Positions 15,951-23,939 of a DNA stretch of 53,150 nucleotides are shown in pieces. Made by a program: the position numbers and the translations under genes. The stretch comes from Nocardiopsis alkaliphila YIM 80379 (GTDB taxonomy: Bacteria; Actinomycetota; Actinomycetes; Streptosporangiales; Streptosporangiaceae): positions 1 to 53,150 of the forward strand of contig NZ_ANBD01000088.1 in the NCBI RefSeq assembly GCF_000341005.1. Reading direction: 5' to 3'. A model generated the notes under the pieces. That model worked only from the letters and a program-made list of their open reading frames with translations. It was not told the DNA's origin and did no database searches. Every line of letters starts with the position of its first letter. The stretch's first letter is position 1.

Positions 15951-15975
15951 TTCCATTTACTGAAATCGCGTTACG
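15951..15975. promoter_or_regulatory. IclR-type operator upstream of the IclR gene
   Basis: TTCCA (15951-15955), 5 bp, TGAAA (15961-15965), then after another 5 bp a weak third half-site TTACG. Same spacing as the arrays at 5833 and 18486. It suggests autoregulation of the regulator encoded at 16111. The rest of the gap 15836-16110 shows no gene. Confidence 0.5.
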
Positions 15976-16110
15976 GGATAGACTTTGCCCATCCCCCGGC
16001 GGATCCATGACGGCGTTCCCCTCACAGGAACACCCGTGGTGCGTCGGCACCGTCCGCGTTCCACCTCGACCAGCCGTGGGACGTCCACCCGTATTCGCGA
16101 GGAGCCCGCC

Positions 16111-16920
16111 ATGTCCACCCCTACCACCTCGGAGAAGTCACCACCCGGCCGCAGCTCCTCCGGTAGCCAGACCGTGGCCACCGTCGAGCGCGCCGCCGAC
16201 ATCCTGGTGCTGTTCACCGAGTCGGACTCTCCCACCCTGGGGGTCACCGAGATCGCCGAGAAACTGAACACCTCCAAGGCCGCCGTCCATCGCATCCTGG
16301 CCTCACTTCGCTCACGGCACCTGATCCACCTGGACGAGGAGAGCCGCCGCTACTCCCTGGGCACCACCGCCATGCGGCTGGGCGCCGCCTACCAGGAACG
16401 GGTGGACATCCGCCAGATCGTCGGCTCGGACCTGCGTTCCCTGTCCCGCTTGACCGGCGAGACCACCACCTTGTCCGTGCGCACCGGCGACGCGCGCATC
16501 TACATAGACCAGGTCACCCCGCAACGCGAGGTGATCATGACCGTGTCCTTGGGGGTCCGCTATCCCCTGCACGCGGGAAGTTCCTCCAAGGCGTTCCTGG
16601 CGTTCTTGCCCGAGGACGAGCGCGAGGCCTACCTGGAGCGCGAACCGCTCGGATCGTTGACCGGGGCGACCATGGTCGACACCTACGAGCTGCGCCGGGA
16701 GTTGGAACGCATCCGCGAAGCCGGTTACGCGACGTCCTTCGGTGAACGTCAGGCCGGCGCCGCCTCCACCGCGGCCCCCATCCTGGACCACCGGGGCGAG
16801 CCCATCGCGGTCATCAGCGTCTGCGGGCCTCGTGAGCGCTTCCTGGAAGAGGCGGAAGCCTGCTCAGACGCGCTCTTGGAGGTCTCGCGCAAGCTCTCCC
16901 GCCGTATGGGAGCCCGCTGA
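16111..16920 (+). CDS. IclR-family transcriptional regulator (island-wide candidate)
   Basis: 269 residues starting MSTPTTSEKS, with GAGGAG before the ATG; the longer in-frame reading is rejected. An Ala/Ser/Pro-rich leader precedes the winged HTH (about 20-85: TVATVERAADILVLFTES, LGVTEIAEKLNTSKAAVHRILASLRSRHLI). The effector domain follows (DLRSLSRLTGETTTLSVRTGD, HAGSSSKAFLAFLPE, ISVCGPRERF). The DNA array motifs with TGGAA-N5-TTCCA symmetry at 5833, 15951, 18486 and 18605 match the classic IclR operator pattern, and this gene lies central to them. Likely a repressor or activator of the catabolic and methyltransferase/transport blocks; the effector is unknown. Confidence 0.92.
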   Translation: MSTPTTSEKSPPGRSSSGSQTVATVERAADILVLFTESDSPTLGVTEIAEKLNTSKAAVHRILASLRSRHLIHLDEESRRYSLGTTAMRLGAAYQERVDIRQIVGSDLRSLSRLTGETTTLSVRTGDARIYIDQVTPQREVIMTVSLGVRYPLHAGSSSKAFLAFLPEDEREAYLEREPLGSLTGATMVDTYELRRELERIREAGYATSFGERQAGAASTAAPILDHRGEPIAVISVCGPRERFLEEAEACSDALLEVSRKLSRRMGAR

Positions 16921-16943
16921 CCCACCGCCCCCTTCCCTCTTTG

Positions 16944-16973
16944 GTGCGTGCCCCTTCCCTCAGGGGCACGCAC
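16944..16973. terminator. Bidirectional hairpin after the IclR gene
   Basis: Perfect 11-bp inverted repeat, 16944-16954 against 16963-16973, loop 8 nt, between the convergent IclR and 93-residue-protein genes. Confidence 0.75.
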
Positions 16974-17020
16974 TCCTACGCGGTGCACGCGCACCGGGCG
17001 GCACACGCCGGACGCCGAAG

Positions 17021-17058
17021 CGGCGGTGCCCCCGAATCGTCCTTCGGGTGCACCGCCG
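17021..17058. terminator. Second hairpin before the 93-residue-protein gene end
   Basis: Inverted repeat 17021-17036 against 17043-17058, 15 of 16 pairs, loop 6 nt. Probably terminates the minus-strand methyltransferase/small-protein operon. Confidence 0.65.
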
Positions 17059-17077
17059 CTCCTGGCGCGGAATCGGC

Positions 17078-17359
17078 TCAGCGGTCGAGCGCGGCCTCCA
17101 CGCGAGTGTCCTGGTCCAGGACCGCGCCGAAGACACGCCGCACGAACGCCGTGCGTTCGGCGTGGATCCTCTCGCGCAGCTCCCCTTGGGGGTGCAGCTC
17201 TTCGAGCTTGTCCAGGTCGATCGTGCCCTTCTCGGCCAGCAGGTGTTCCAGGACCAGGTTGCGGTCGCGCAGGATCCACACCTCCGAGGCCAGCTCGGTC
17301 ACCATCCGGGCGATGTCGTCCAGCCGCTTGGAGCCCAGGTAGTTGTCGGTCTTACTCAT
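17078..17359 (-). CDS. 93-residue protein paired with a methyltransferase (paralogue 1)
   Basis: 93 residues, start MSKTDNYLGS with GAGGA upstream. I do not recognise a named family. It is a clear paralogue of the 93-residue product at 23654: both share ELASEVW/ELASELW, RDR, LLxE(K/R)G, PQGE(L/F), ER and ER..F..R(V/I)F at matching positions. It is predicted all-helical, charged and soluble, with no Cys motif. It follows the methyltransferase gene at 17414 on the same strand by 54 bp, and the paralogue also lies in a methyltransferase operon, so a role as a small partner subunit is inferred. Confidence 0.82.
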   Translation of the reverse strand: MSKTDNYLGSKRLDDIARMVTELASEVWILRDRNLVLEHLLAEKGTIDLDKLEELHPQGELRERIHAERTAFVRRVFGAVLDQDTRVEAALDR

Positions 17360-17413
17360 CGGGACGTCCTCTTTCGTGTCCGGGTGCCGTCGGGGCGTCG
17401 GCCCCTTGCCAGG

Positions 17414-18469
17414 TCAGGCCTGTTCGGGCTTACGAGCCCGGTTGGCCCAGGGATAGTTGCCCGGACCGACCCCGTAGGCCTCGACGTCGGTGAAGCCGAT
17501 CTCCTTGAGCAGACCGGGCACGTCGAGTTGCAGGGCCGAGCGCCAGTAGGGCTCACCACGGTTCTCGGTCTCCCAGTCCAGGACGACCGCGCGGAACGCC
17601 TCCTGGTGCTCGTAGGGGGCCACGTCACCGATGACGATGTCGCCCCCCGGCTCCAGGACCCGGAACATCTCGCGCAGGATCGCCTCGGTGGCCTTGGGCG
17701 GCGTCTCGTGGAACAGGATGTAGGCGGCCACCAGGTCCACGGAGGCGTCGGGCAGCCCGGTGTCTTCTGCGGCGGCCTGGATCAGCTCCCAGTTCAGCCC
17801 CTCTTCCGCCGCGGTGGCGTGCGCGTAGCGCAGCATCTGGGTGGACAGCTCCACGCCCGTGATCTGGGCGTCGGGGAAGACCTTGCTGAGGGAGAGGGCG
17901 AAGCGGCCGGTGCCGATGCCCGGTTCCAGGATCCGGCGGTAGTCGCGCCGGGGCGCCTCCATGGCCAGCAGGGTGCGCTGGTCGTTGAGGTCCTCTCCGG
18001 TGCGCACCGCGCCCACGCCTCCGGGCTTGAGGACGTAGTGGTAGCCGAAGTCCTGGGTGATGACGCCCATCAGGTCGTGACCGTCCCAGCCTCCAGGGGT
18101 GAGGTGGAAGCCGTTCTCCCAGTACTTGGGGGGCTTGAGGTCGGGGTCGAGCGTGAGGCTGCCCGGAGCGTCGGTCACCTCCAGCCACTCCTCGATGGCC
18201 GGACGCACCTCCTCCGCGGCGGGGATGGCCCGCACGTAGATCTCCTCGGCCACGTAGCGGGTGAAGAGTCGATCGAAGCGCCAGGCACTGTCGTCGTCGA
18301 GCGCCCGGTGGACGGAGTCACGGCGCTCGTTGATCTTGGTCGGGGGCTCGGGGACGGCCTCCGCGTACGCGGCGGCGGCCCGCTTTTGGAGTACGCCGCC
18401 GGAGTAGCCCTGGAGTGAACCCAGGAACTCCATCCCTGCGCGGCCCCGGTGACGGATGGGAACGTCCAT
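17414..18469 (-). CDS. Class I SAM-dependent methyltransferase (paralogue 1)
   Basis: 351 residues from ATG at 18469, chosen over 18484 because AGAGGA lies upstream. A non-MT N-terminal region (about 1-115, helical) is followed by a conserved block YWENGFHLTPGGWDGH (117-132) and then the Rossmann MT core: motif I ILEPGIGTGR (180-189), acidic E207 in TGVELS, motif II-like AEDTGLPDASVDLV and the ILREMFRVLEPGGDIVIGD post-motif. It is paralogous over its full length to the protein at 20456. Divergent from the ABC-transporter operon, with promoter and operator in the gap. Substrate unknown; the shared YW-FH-GGWDGH signature may define the acceptor site. Confidence 0.88.
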   Translation of the reverse strand: MDVPIRHRGRAGMEFLGSLQGYSGGVLQKRAAAAYAEAVPEPPTKINERRDSVHRALDDDSAWRFDRLFTRYVAEEIYVRAIPAAEEVRPAIEEWLEVTDAPGSLTLDPDLKPPKYWENGFHLTPGGWDGHDLMGVITQDFGYHYVLKPGGVGAVRTGEDLNDQRTLLAMEAPRRDYRRILEPGIGTGRFALSLSKVFPDAQITGVELSTQMLRYAHATAAEEGLNWELIQAAAEDTGLPDASVDLVAAYILFHETPPKATEAILREMFRVLEPGGDIVIGDVAPYEHQEAFRAVVLDWETENRGEPYWRSALQLDVPGLLKEIGFTDVEAYGVGPGNYPWANRARKPEQA

Positions 18470-18485
18470 CAGCGATCCTCTCATG

Positions 18486-18510
18486 TTCCACTAACTGGAA
18501 CTTCATTCCA
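18486..18510. promoter_or_regulatory. Triple half-site IclR-type operator
   Basis: Half-sites TTCCA (18486-18490), TGGAA (18496-18500) and TTCCA (18506-18510), each separated by 5 bp. They form two overlapping palindromes, including TGGAActtcaTTCCA, the classic IclR pattern. It lies 17 bp upstream of the methyltransferase ATG at 18469 and downstream of its promoter, a position suited to a roadblock. Confidence 0.68.
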
Positions 18511-18527
18511 GAAAAGATGGTTCTTAC

Positions 18528-18555
18528 ACCCTAACCACCGCCGATGATGTGTCAA
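18528..18555 (-). promoter_or_regulatory. Promoter of the methyltransferase operon
   Basis: On the minus strand, perfect TTGACA (18550-18555) and TAGGGT (18528-18533) are 16 bp apart. The start site would fall near 18521, upstream of the triple operator. Confidence 0.5.
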
Positions 18556-18571
18556 TAGTCATTTTTCCCTC

Positions 18572-18601
18572 TTGACGCATGACGCGCCTTGTGTCCATTA
18601 T
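18572..18601 (+). promoter_or_regulatory. Promoter of the ABC-transporter operon
   Basis: TTGACG (18572-18577) and CATTAT (18596-18601) are 18 bp apart on the plus strand. The IclR-type palindrome begins four bases later and would cover the start site. Confidence 0.5.
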
Positions 18602-18604
18602 TAC

Positions 18605-18619
18605 TGGAACAGCTTTCCA
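18605..18619. promoter_or_regulatory. IclR-type palindrome at the transporter promoter
   Basis: TGGAAcagctTTCCA is a 15-bp palindrome with the 5-5-5 layout of the IclR consensus. It overlaps the expected start site of the promoter at 18572-18601. The remaining 195 bp to the binding-protein start at 18814 form an untranslated leader with no convincing gene. Confidence 0.65.
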
Positions 18620-18813
18620 ACCAGGGAAACAGTTACTGTTCACGCCAGACCACGCGAACTCCCGTCACTGTGCGTGACTCATTTCGAGCCGGCCTCTTCC
18701 GGCTTCACGAACCAGGTGTCCCGGTCCCGCCGACCCCGCCCGAGACGACCGTCCGGACCCTGGCTCAGCCACATCACTCATACGCGTCTTCACGGCGCGA
18801 ACGAGGAGAAACC

Positions 18814-20376
18814 ATGATCGGACACCCGGTTCACGCGAACGGTCCGGCACCGTCCCGGCCCCGCACCCCCCGAAGGGGCACGATCTTCACGGCCACCGCG
18901 AGCATCACGGCGGCGACCCTGCTGCTCACCGCCTGCGGCGCCCCCGGATCCTCCGGCGGCGAGGAGGAGGGCGCCCCCATCACCGTGGGCACCACCGTCA
19001 CCGAAGACGCCATCAACCCGCTGAACAAGCAGTACGCCACCTTCCAGTTCAACGCCTTCGACGCGCTGGTCCGGCAGATGCGGGGTGACGAGGAGCCCCA
19101 GCCGCGCCTGGCCACGGACTGGGAACAGGTCGAGGACACCCTGTGGCGTTTCACCCTGCGGGAGGACGCCACGTTCCACAACGGCGAACCTGTCACCACC
19201 GAGGACGTCGTCTTCAGCTTCAACGAGACCATGGAGCAGCAGTTCGCGAACGCCTCCTACATCAGCACGGTCGCCGAGGTGCGCGAAGGAGAGGGCGGGA
19301 CCGTCGAGATCCAGACGCACGAGCCCGATCCACTACTGCTGTCCCACATCGGCCAGATCTTCATCGTGCCCAAGGACCACTGGGAGGAGGTCGGCGGCGC
19401 CGACGGGTTCAGCGCCGACCCCGTGGGATCGGGCCCCTACGAGATCACCTCCTTCGACCCCTCGAGCGGGGTCGAGTACCAGGCCTACGACGGTTTCTGG
19501 GGTCAGGCCCCCGCCACCGAGAACATCCACGTTCGCTACATCACCGACACCGGTGCCCTGTCCTCGGCGTTGGAGTCCGGCGAGATCGACATCGCCCACG
19601 AACTGTCCCCCGACGCCATCGAGATCCTGGGGGGACGCGACGACATCGTCGTGCACAACGAGTTCAGCGGCCTGCAGAACATGTTCCAGCTCAACACCGT
19701 GCAGGAACCCTTCGACGACATCCGCGTCCGCCAGGCCGCGATCGCCGCCATCGACGCGCCCGCCATGATCGACGCCCTGGCCCACGGGGCCGGCACCATC
19801 GAGGACGGCCAGGTCGCCGCGGAGGGCGTCTTCGGTTACTCCCCCGACATCGAACGGCCTCCTCACGACCCCGACAAGGCACGCGAGCTCCTGGAGGAGG
19901 CCGACGCGGTCGGTGTCGAGATCACCCTCTCCGGCCAGGCCCGGGACACCTCCCTGTTGGAGTCCATCGGCAACCAACTCGACGAGGTCGGCTTCACCAC
20001 CACCATCGAAGCCAACGAGATCGGTGTGTGGGTGGAGGAGTTCCGCAATGGGACCGACGCCGACATCTTCTACCGAGGTTCCTCCTACAGCGGGATCTTC
20101 GACGCCGGACGCCCCTACTCCTTCATCTCCACCGGTGAGCGCCCCTTCGTCGAGGACGAGGAGTGGGACGCCCTGTACGAGGCCCAGCGCAACGAGATGG
20201 ACCCCCAGGTGCGCGAGGCGGCCCTCATCGAGGCCTCCGAATACGTCCGCGAACAGGGCTACGTCCTCTACACCTACGGTCGGCCCGCGGTCTCGGCCAG
20301 TCACGCCGACATCTCGGGTGTCGACTACGGGGACGGACTGGTCCTGCTGCTGGACGAAGCGACCAGGAGCAGCTGA
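18814..20376 (+). CDS. ABC transporter substrate-binding lipoprotein (family 5, oligopeptide-type)
   Basis: 520 residues starting MIGHPVHANG, with GAGGAG seven bases upstream; the longer reading to 18589 is rejected. A Tat/Sec-like leader (RR at 20-21, hydrophobic stretch) ends in the lipobox LLTAC, giving lipidated Cys41. The mature part has SBP_bac_5 features: WRFTLREDATFHNGEPVTTEDVVFSF near residues 110-135, DPVGSGPYEI and VRQAAIAAIDAP. It captures a peptide-like, opine-like or other zwitterionic solute outside the membrane. First gene of the transporter operon; a hairpin at 20386 follows it. Confidence 0.93.
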   Translation: MIGHPVHANGPAPSRPRTPRRGTIFTATASITAATLLLTACGAPGSSGGEEEGAPITVGTTVTEDAINPLNKQYATFQFNAFDALVRQMRGDEEPQPRLATDWEQVEDTLWRFTLREDATFHNGEPVTTEDVVFSFNETMEQQFANASYISTVAEVREGEGGTVEIQTHEPDPLLLSHIGQIFIVPKDHWEEVGGADGFSADPVGSGPYEITSFDPSSGVEYQAYDGFWGQAPATENIHVRYITDTGALSSALESGEIDIAHELSPDAIEILGGRDDIVVHNEFSGLQNMFQLNTVQEPFDDIRVRQAAIAAIDAPAMIDALAHGAGTIEDGQVAAEGVFGYSPDIERPPHDPDKARELLEEADAVGVEITLSGQARDTSLLESIGNQLDEVGFTTTIEANEIGVWVEEFRNGTDADIFYRGSSYSGIFDAGRPYSFISTGERPFVEDEEWDALYEAQRNEMDPQVREAALIEASEYVREQGYVLYTYGRPAVSASHADISGVDYGDGLVLLLDEATRSS

Positions 20377-20385
20377 CCCCGAAGG

Positions 20386-20419
20386 GCCGGGGCGCGTGGA
20401 CACACCCACGTGCCCCGGC
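20386..20419 (+). terminator. Intra-operon attenuating hairpin
   Basis: Inverted repeat 20386-20399 against 20406-20419, 13 of 14 pairs, loop 6 nt, with no T run, in the 79-bp gap after the binding-protein gene. It probably stabilises the binding-protein mRNA end or lets only part of transcription continue. Confidence 0.6.
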
Positions 20420-20455
20420 TCCCTTCACACCCGAGCACGAGTCCGAGGAGTAACC

Positions 20456-21538
20456 ATGACCACCGCACAGCCCACCGTTCCCGACGGAATGCGGGCCGAC
20501 GTCGAACTGGCGCAGCGCGGCCGGTCCGAGATGCAGTTCCTACAGGCCATGCGTGCCGGACTGCGTCCGGTTCAGGCACGCCTGCGCACGCGCCTGGAGG
20601 AGGGGTCCGCACTGTCCTCGGGCACCGAAGACATCGCCCGGTTGCGCGCCGAGGTCGACGAGGAACTGGCCCAGGACGCCGATCCGGGTCTGATCGGCGC
20701 GGCCCTTAGGTGGAACCGTTCCGTCCTGACCCCCCGCGCCATCGATGCCTTCGACGAACGCGCCGAGGACCTCACGCCCAAGGCCACCGCACCCGCGGCC
20801 GGGGACATCACCGATCGCGGGGACGAAGCGGTCCCACGTTATTGGCGCTATGAGTTCCACGGGACCACCGGTGGGTGGGACGGCCACGAGCACATGGGAT
20901 TCATCCACCACGAACTGGTGTATCGCTACCTACTCGTCCCCTCCTTCCCCGGCGACATCTTCGGCCAACGCGCCGCCGTGGCCCGTCTCGCCCCTCGCCA
21001 GGACTACGCCGACATCTGCGACCTGGGCTGTGGAACCGGACAGTTCACCATGAAACTCGCCCAGACCTACCCCGAGGCCCGTATCACCGGTGTGGACCTG
21101 TCCACGTCGGAACTGCGCTATGCCCAGCGGCGCGCCGCCGAGGCCGGCCTGGAGTGGGACCTGCACCGGGCCCCCGCCGAGGACACCGGCCTCCCTTCGG
21201 AGGGCTTCGACCTCGTGGCCTCCTTCATCCTGCTCCACGAAATGCCGCCGCACGCCATTCGCGGGGTCTTCGCCGAAGCACTGCGCCTACTGCGCCCCGG
21301 CGGCGACCTCGTCTTCTCCGACGTGGCCCCTTACCGGCTGCGCAGTCCCTACCAGGCCTGGTACGACGACTGGGACGCGGAGAACGGCCACGAGCCCTGG
21401 TGGCGCACCGCCGCCACCATCGACCTGGCCGAGGTCGCCCGCGAGGCGGGATTCACCGACGTACGTCAAGAAGCCCTGGGCAAGGAGTCCTACCCCTGGG
21501 TCACCCTGGCCCGCAAGCCCGAACAGGAGCGAGAGTGA
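20456..21538 (+). CDS. Class I SAM-dependent methyltransferase (paralogue 2)
   Basis: 360 residues, ATG with GAGGAG upstream. The N-terminal 115 residues are helical; then comes YWRYEFHGTTGGWDGHEHMG (129-148), matching the same block in the 17414 product, and the MT core with motif I DLGCGTGQF (189-197), D213 in TGVDLS, and the AEDTGLPSEGFDLV and LRLLRPGGDLVFSD segments. The C-terminus ends VTLARKPEQ, as in the paralogue (RARKPEQ). It sits inside an ABC-transporter operon: the next gene starts on its stop (GTGA, 21535-21538). This placement suggests that the imported solute is methylated, or that the methyl product is made from it. Confidence 0.9.
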   Translation: MTTAQPTVPDGMRADVELAQRGRSEMQFLQAMRAGLRPVQARLRTRLEEGSALSSGTEDIARLRAEVDEELAQDADPGLIGAALRWNRSVLTPRAIDAFDERAEDLTPKATAPAAGDITDRGDEAVPRYWRYEFHGTTGGWDGHEHMGFIHHELVYRYLLVPSFPGDIFGQRAAVARLAPRQDYADICDLGCGTGQFTMKLAQTYPEARITGVDLSTSELRYAQRRAAEAGLEWDLHRAPAEDTGLPSEGFDLVASFILLHEMPPHAIRGVFAEALRLLRPGGDLVFSDVAPYRLRSPYQAWYDDWDAENGHEPWWRTAATIDLAEVAREAGFTDVRQEALGKESYPWVTLARKPEQERE

Positions 21539-22548
21539 ATCCCGAAACGGACGACATCCTCCGTCTGAACCAGGTGAGCGTAGGGCTGCGCACCGCGGGC
21601 GGTGAGGCCCGGATCCTGCGGGACGTCTCCTTCTCCGTCGAACGCGGCCGGATCGTCGCCTTGGCGGGAGAGTCGGGGTCGGGCAAGTCCACCGCGTTGT
21701 TGGCCGTGCTCCGGCTGCTGGCTCCCGGAGCGCGGGTCAGCGGCGAGATCCTCGTCGATGGTCAAAACATCGTTCCGCTACGTGGGCGTCGGCTACGCGA
21801 CTTCCGTGCGCGCACCGCCCGCATGGTGTTCCAGGACCCGTGGCGGGCCCTGCACCCCATGCACTCCATCGGAGGTCAACTCGTGGAGTCGGCCCGCGCC
21901 GCGGACCGTTCCTTGAGCAGAAAGGCCGCGCTCGACCTGGCCGGCGACACGCTCTCCCGTGTGGGCATCCCCGACCCGCACGCACGGTTGCGCTCCTACC
22001 CGCACGAGGTCTCCGGTGGTCAACTCCAGCGCATCGTGATCGCGATGGCGCTGGTGGCCTCCCCCTCGCTGCTGCTGTGCGATGAACCCACCACCGCGCT
22101 CGACGTCACCACCCAGGCACAGATCCTCGAACTGCTCCAAGAACTCAACCGCGACCTGGGGATCTCCATCGTGGTGGCCACCCACGACCTCGACGTCATC
22201 ACCGACATCGCCGATGAGCTGGTCGTGATGTACGCCGGCGCGGTCTCCGAGGAAGGCCCCACCGAACAGGTCATGGCCCGCCCCGAGCACCCCTACACCT
22301 GGTCGCTGTTGCAGGCCGCTCCGGGCCGGCACCCGGGTGAGCGGTTGCGCGCCATCGAGGGCAGGCCGCCCTCACCGCTCACCGTCATCACCGGGTGCCC
22401 CTTCGCGCCGCGCTGCGAGCACCGGCGCCAGGTGTGCGAGACCGCCCCGCTCACTCCGGTGTCGGTGGCCCACGCGCCGGAACGACGCTCCTCGTGCGTG
22501 CGCGTCACCGCCGCGAGTGCGGGATCGATGGAAAGGACCTCGGGATGA
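21535..22548 (+). CDS. Oligopeptide-type ABC transporter ATP-binding protein (DppD/OppD-like)
   Basis: 337 residues from a GTG overlapping the previous stop. Walker [11 protein letters not shown]-loop [12 protein letters not shown], signature VSGGQLQRI, Walker [13 protein letters not shown] and H-loop ATHD are all present. The C-terminal oligopeptide-transporter domain has the cysteine set [16 protein letters not shown], which in this family can hold an iron-sulfur cluster. Forms the transporter with the second ATPase and two permeases downstream. Normal length. Confidence 0.94.
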   Translation: MNPETDDILRLNQVSVGLRTAGGEARILRDVSFSVERGRIVALAGESGSGKSTALLAVLRLLAPGARVSGEILVDGQNIVPLRGRRLRDFRARTARMVFQDPWRALHPMHSIGGQLVESARAADRSLSRKAALDLAGDTLSRVGIPDPHARLRSYPHEVSGGQLQRIVIAMALVASPSLLLCDEPTTALDVTTQAQILELLQELNRDLGISIVVATHDLDVITDIADELVVMYAGAVSEEGPTEQVMARPEHPYTWSLLQAAPGRHPGERLRAIEGRPPSPLTVITGCPFAPRCEHRRQVCETAPLTPVSVAHAPERRSSCVRVTAASAGSMERTSG

Positions 22549-23651
22549 GCACTGAGAACACCACGGCCGCCGGTGAGCCCGTCCTCAGGGCCCACGACCT
22601 GGCCAAACACTTCTCCATGGGCGGCTTCGGCCGTTCCCGCAAAGTCCTGCGGGCCGTCGACGGGGTGTCCTTGGAGATCGGCCGGGGCCAGACCCTGGGC
22701 CTGGTGGGCGAGTCCGGTAGCGGCAAGACCACCGTCGGGCGTACCCTCATCCGGCTCTACCGACCCACCTCGGGCACGGTCGAGTTCGAGGGTCGAGACA
22801 TCACCACGAGCTCTGGAAACCGCCTGCGTCGCGACGTGCGACGCCGCATGGCCATGGTCTTCCAGAACCCTTCGACCTCACTCAACCCCTATCTGCGTCT
22901 GGGTGAGGCCCTGGCCGAACCACTGGTGGTGCACGGCATCGGCAACGCCGCCGAACGCCGTACCCGGGTCGGCGAGATGATGGAACTGGTCGGCCTGGAC
23001 GCTTCCATGGCCCAGCGCTATCCCCAGGAACTCTCCGGTGGGCAACGCCAGCGCATCGGTATCGCCCGTGCCCTGATCACCGACCCCTCACTGATCATCG
23101 CCGACGAACCGACCGCCTCCCTGGACGTGTCGGTACAGGCCCAGATCGTCAACCTCTTGGGCGACCTCCAGCGGGAACTCGGGTTGGCCTACCTGTTCAT
23201 CACGCACGACCTGGCCCTGGTCCGCCACATCAGCCATCGCGTCGCGGTGATGTACCTGGGCAGACTCATGGAGGTCTCCCCGGCCGAGTCCTTGTTCACC
23301 GAGCCGCTGCACCCCTATTCCACCGTGCTGGCGTCGATGCACCAAGAACGCGAACACCGCATCGTTCCACGTGGGGACATCCCCTCCCCGATGACGCCAC
23401 CGAGCGGATGCGTGTTCCGTACCCGATGCCCGATCGCGCGCGAGCACTGCGCCACCCAGACGCCGCCTTTGCGGGAGGTCGCTCCGGGCCGTTCCGTGGC
23501 CTGCCACCATCCCGGCGAACTGAAGCTGGACCGGTCGGCCTCGGGTGTACGTCCCGAACCGGTCGGTGTGACCTTCACCGACGAACCCGCCACCAGGCAG
23601 GCGCGACCGGTCTCCGTCGGCTCCGTGCCGCACACCAGCGAGGAGAAGTGA
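22545..23651 (+). CDS. Oligopeptide-type ABC transporter ATP-binding protein (DppF/OppF-like)
   Basis: 368 residues; the ATG overlaps the previous stop (22545-22548). Walker [11 protein letters not shown]-loop [12 protein letters not shown], signature [15 protein letters not shown], Walker [13 protein letters not shown] and the H-loop FITHD are intact. The C-terminal [21 protein letters not shown] again shows the oligopeptide-ATPase cysteine pattern. A 40-residue tail beyond CHHPGE is unusual and lacks a known domain. Second ATPase of a heterodimeric importer. Confidence 0.94.
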   Translation: MSTENTTAAGEPVLRAHDLAKHFSMGGFGRSRKVLRAVDGVSLEIGRGQTLGLVGESGSGKTTVGRTLIRLYRPTSGTVEFEGRDITTSSGNRLRRDVRRRMAMVFQNPSTSLNPYLRLGEALAEPLVVHGIGNAAERRTRVGEMMELVGLDASMAQRYPQELSGGQRQRIGIARALITDPSLIIADEPTASLDVSVQAQIVNLLGDLQRELGLAYLFITHDLALVRHISHRVAVMYLGRLMEVSPAESLFTEPLHPYSTVLASMHQEREHRIVPRGDIPSPMTPPSGCVFRTRCPIAREHCATQTPPLREVAPGRSVACHHPGELKLDRSASGVRPEPVGVTFTDEPATRQARPVSVGSVPHTSEEK

Positions 23652-23653
23652 CC

Positions 23654-23935
23654 ATGCCCGGATTCGCCAAAGACGACGCCGTGTACCTGACCCGCCCCGA
23701 GCACATGGACGCGCTCTTCGCCATCACCATGGAACTGGCCTCTGAGCTGTGGGTGACCCGGGACCGGCTCGCCGTCATCGAACAGCTCCTCCAAGAGCGC
23801 GGTGGCCTCAGCAGGCAGGACATCGAACAGACCCAACCCCAGGGTGAGTTCGCCGAGCGGCTCGCCGAGGAACGCCAACGCTTCTTGACCCGGATCTTCG
23901 AGTCCGCCTCACGCGCCGGCGAGAGCGAGGGATAG
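23654..23935 (+). CDS. 93-residue protein in the transporter/methyltransferase operon (paralogue 2)
   Basis: 93 residues starting MPGFAKDDAV, with GAGGAG upstream. Unrecognised family, but clearly homologous to the 17078 product: MELASELWVTRDR (26-38), LLQERG, PQGEFAERL and EERQRFLTRIF match in order and spacing. Mostly helical, charged and soluble. It lies 2 bp after the second ATPase gene and 4 bp before the first permease gene, so it is firmly within the operon. The fact that both paralogues accompany one of the two methyltransferases suggests a shared complex or pathway step. Confidence 0.85.
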   Translation: MPGFAKDDAVYLTRPEHMDALFAITMELASELWVTRDRLAVIEQLLQERGGLSRQDIEQTQPQGEFAERLAEERQRFLTRIFESASRAGESEG

Positions 23936-23939
23936 GAGC

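Noticed and set aside
18572-18817. 81-codon frame leading into the binding-protein gene
   Set aside because: The TTG at 18572 coincides with a good -35 element, and the frame covers the operator; an upstream ORF is less likely than a promoter.
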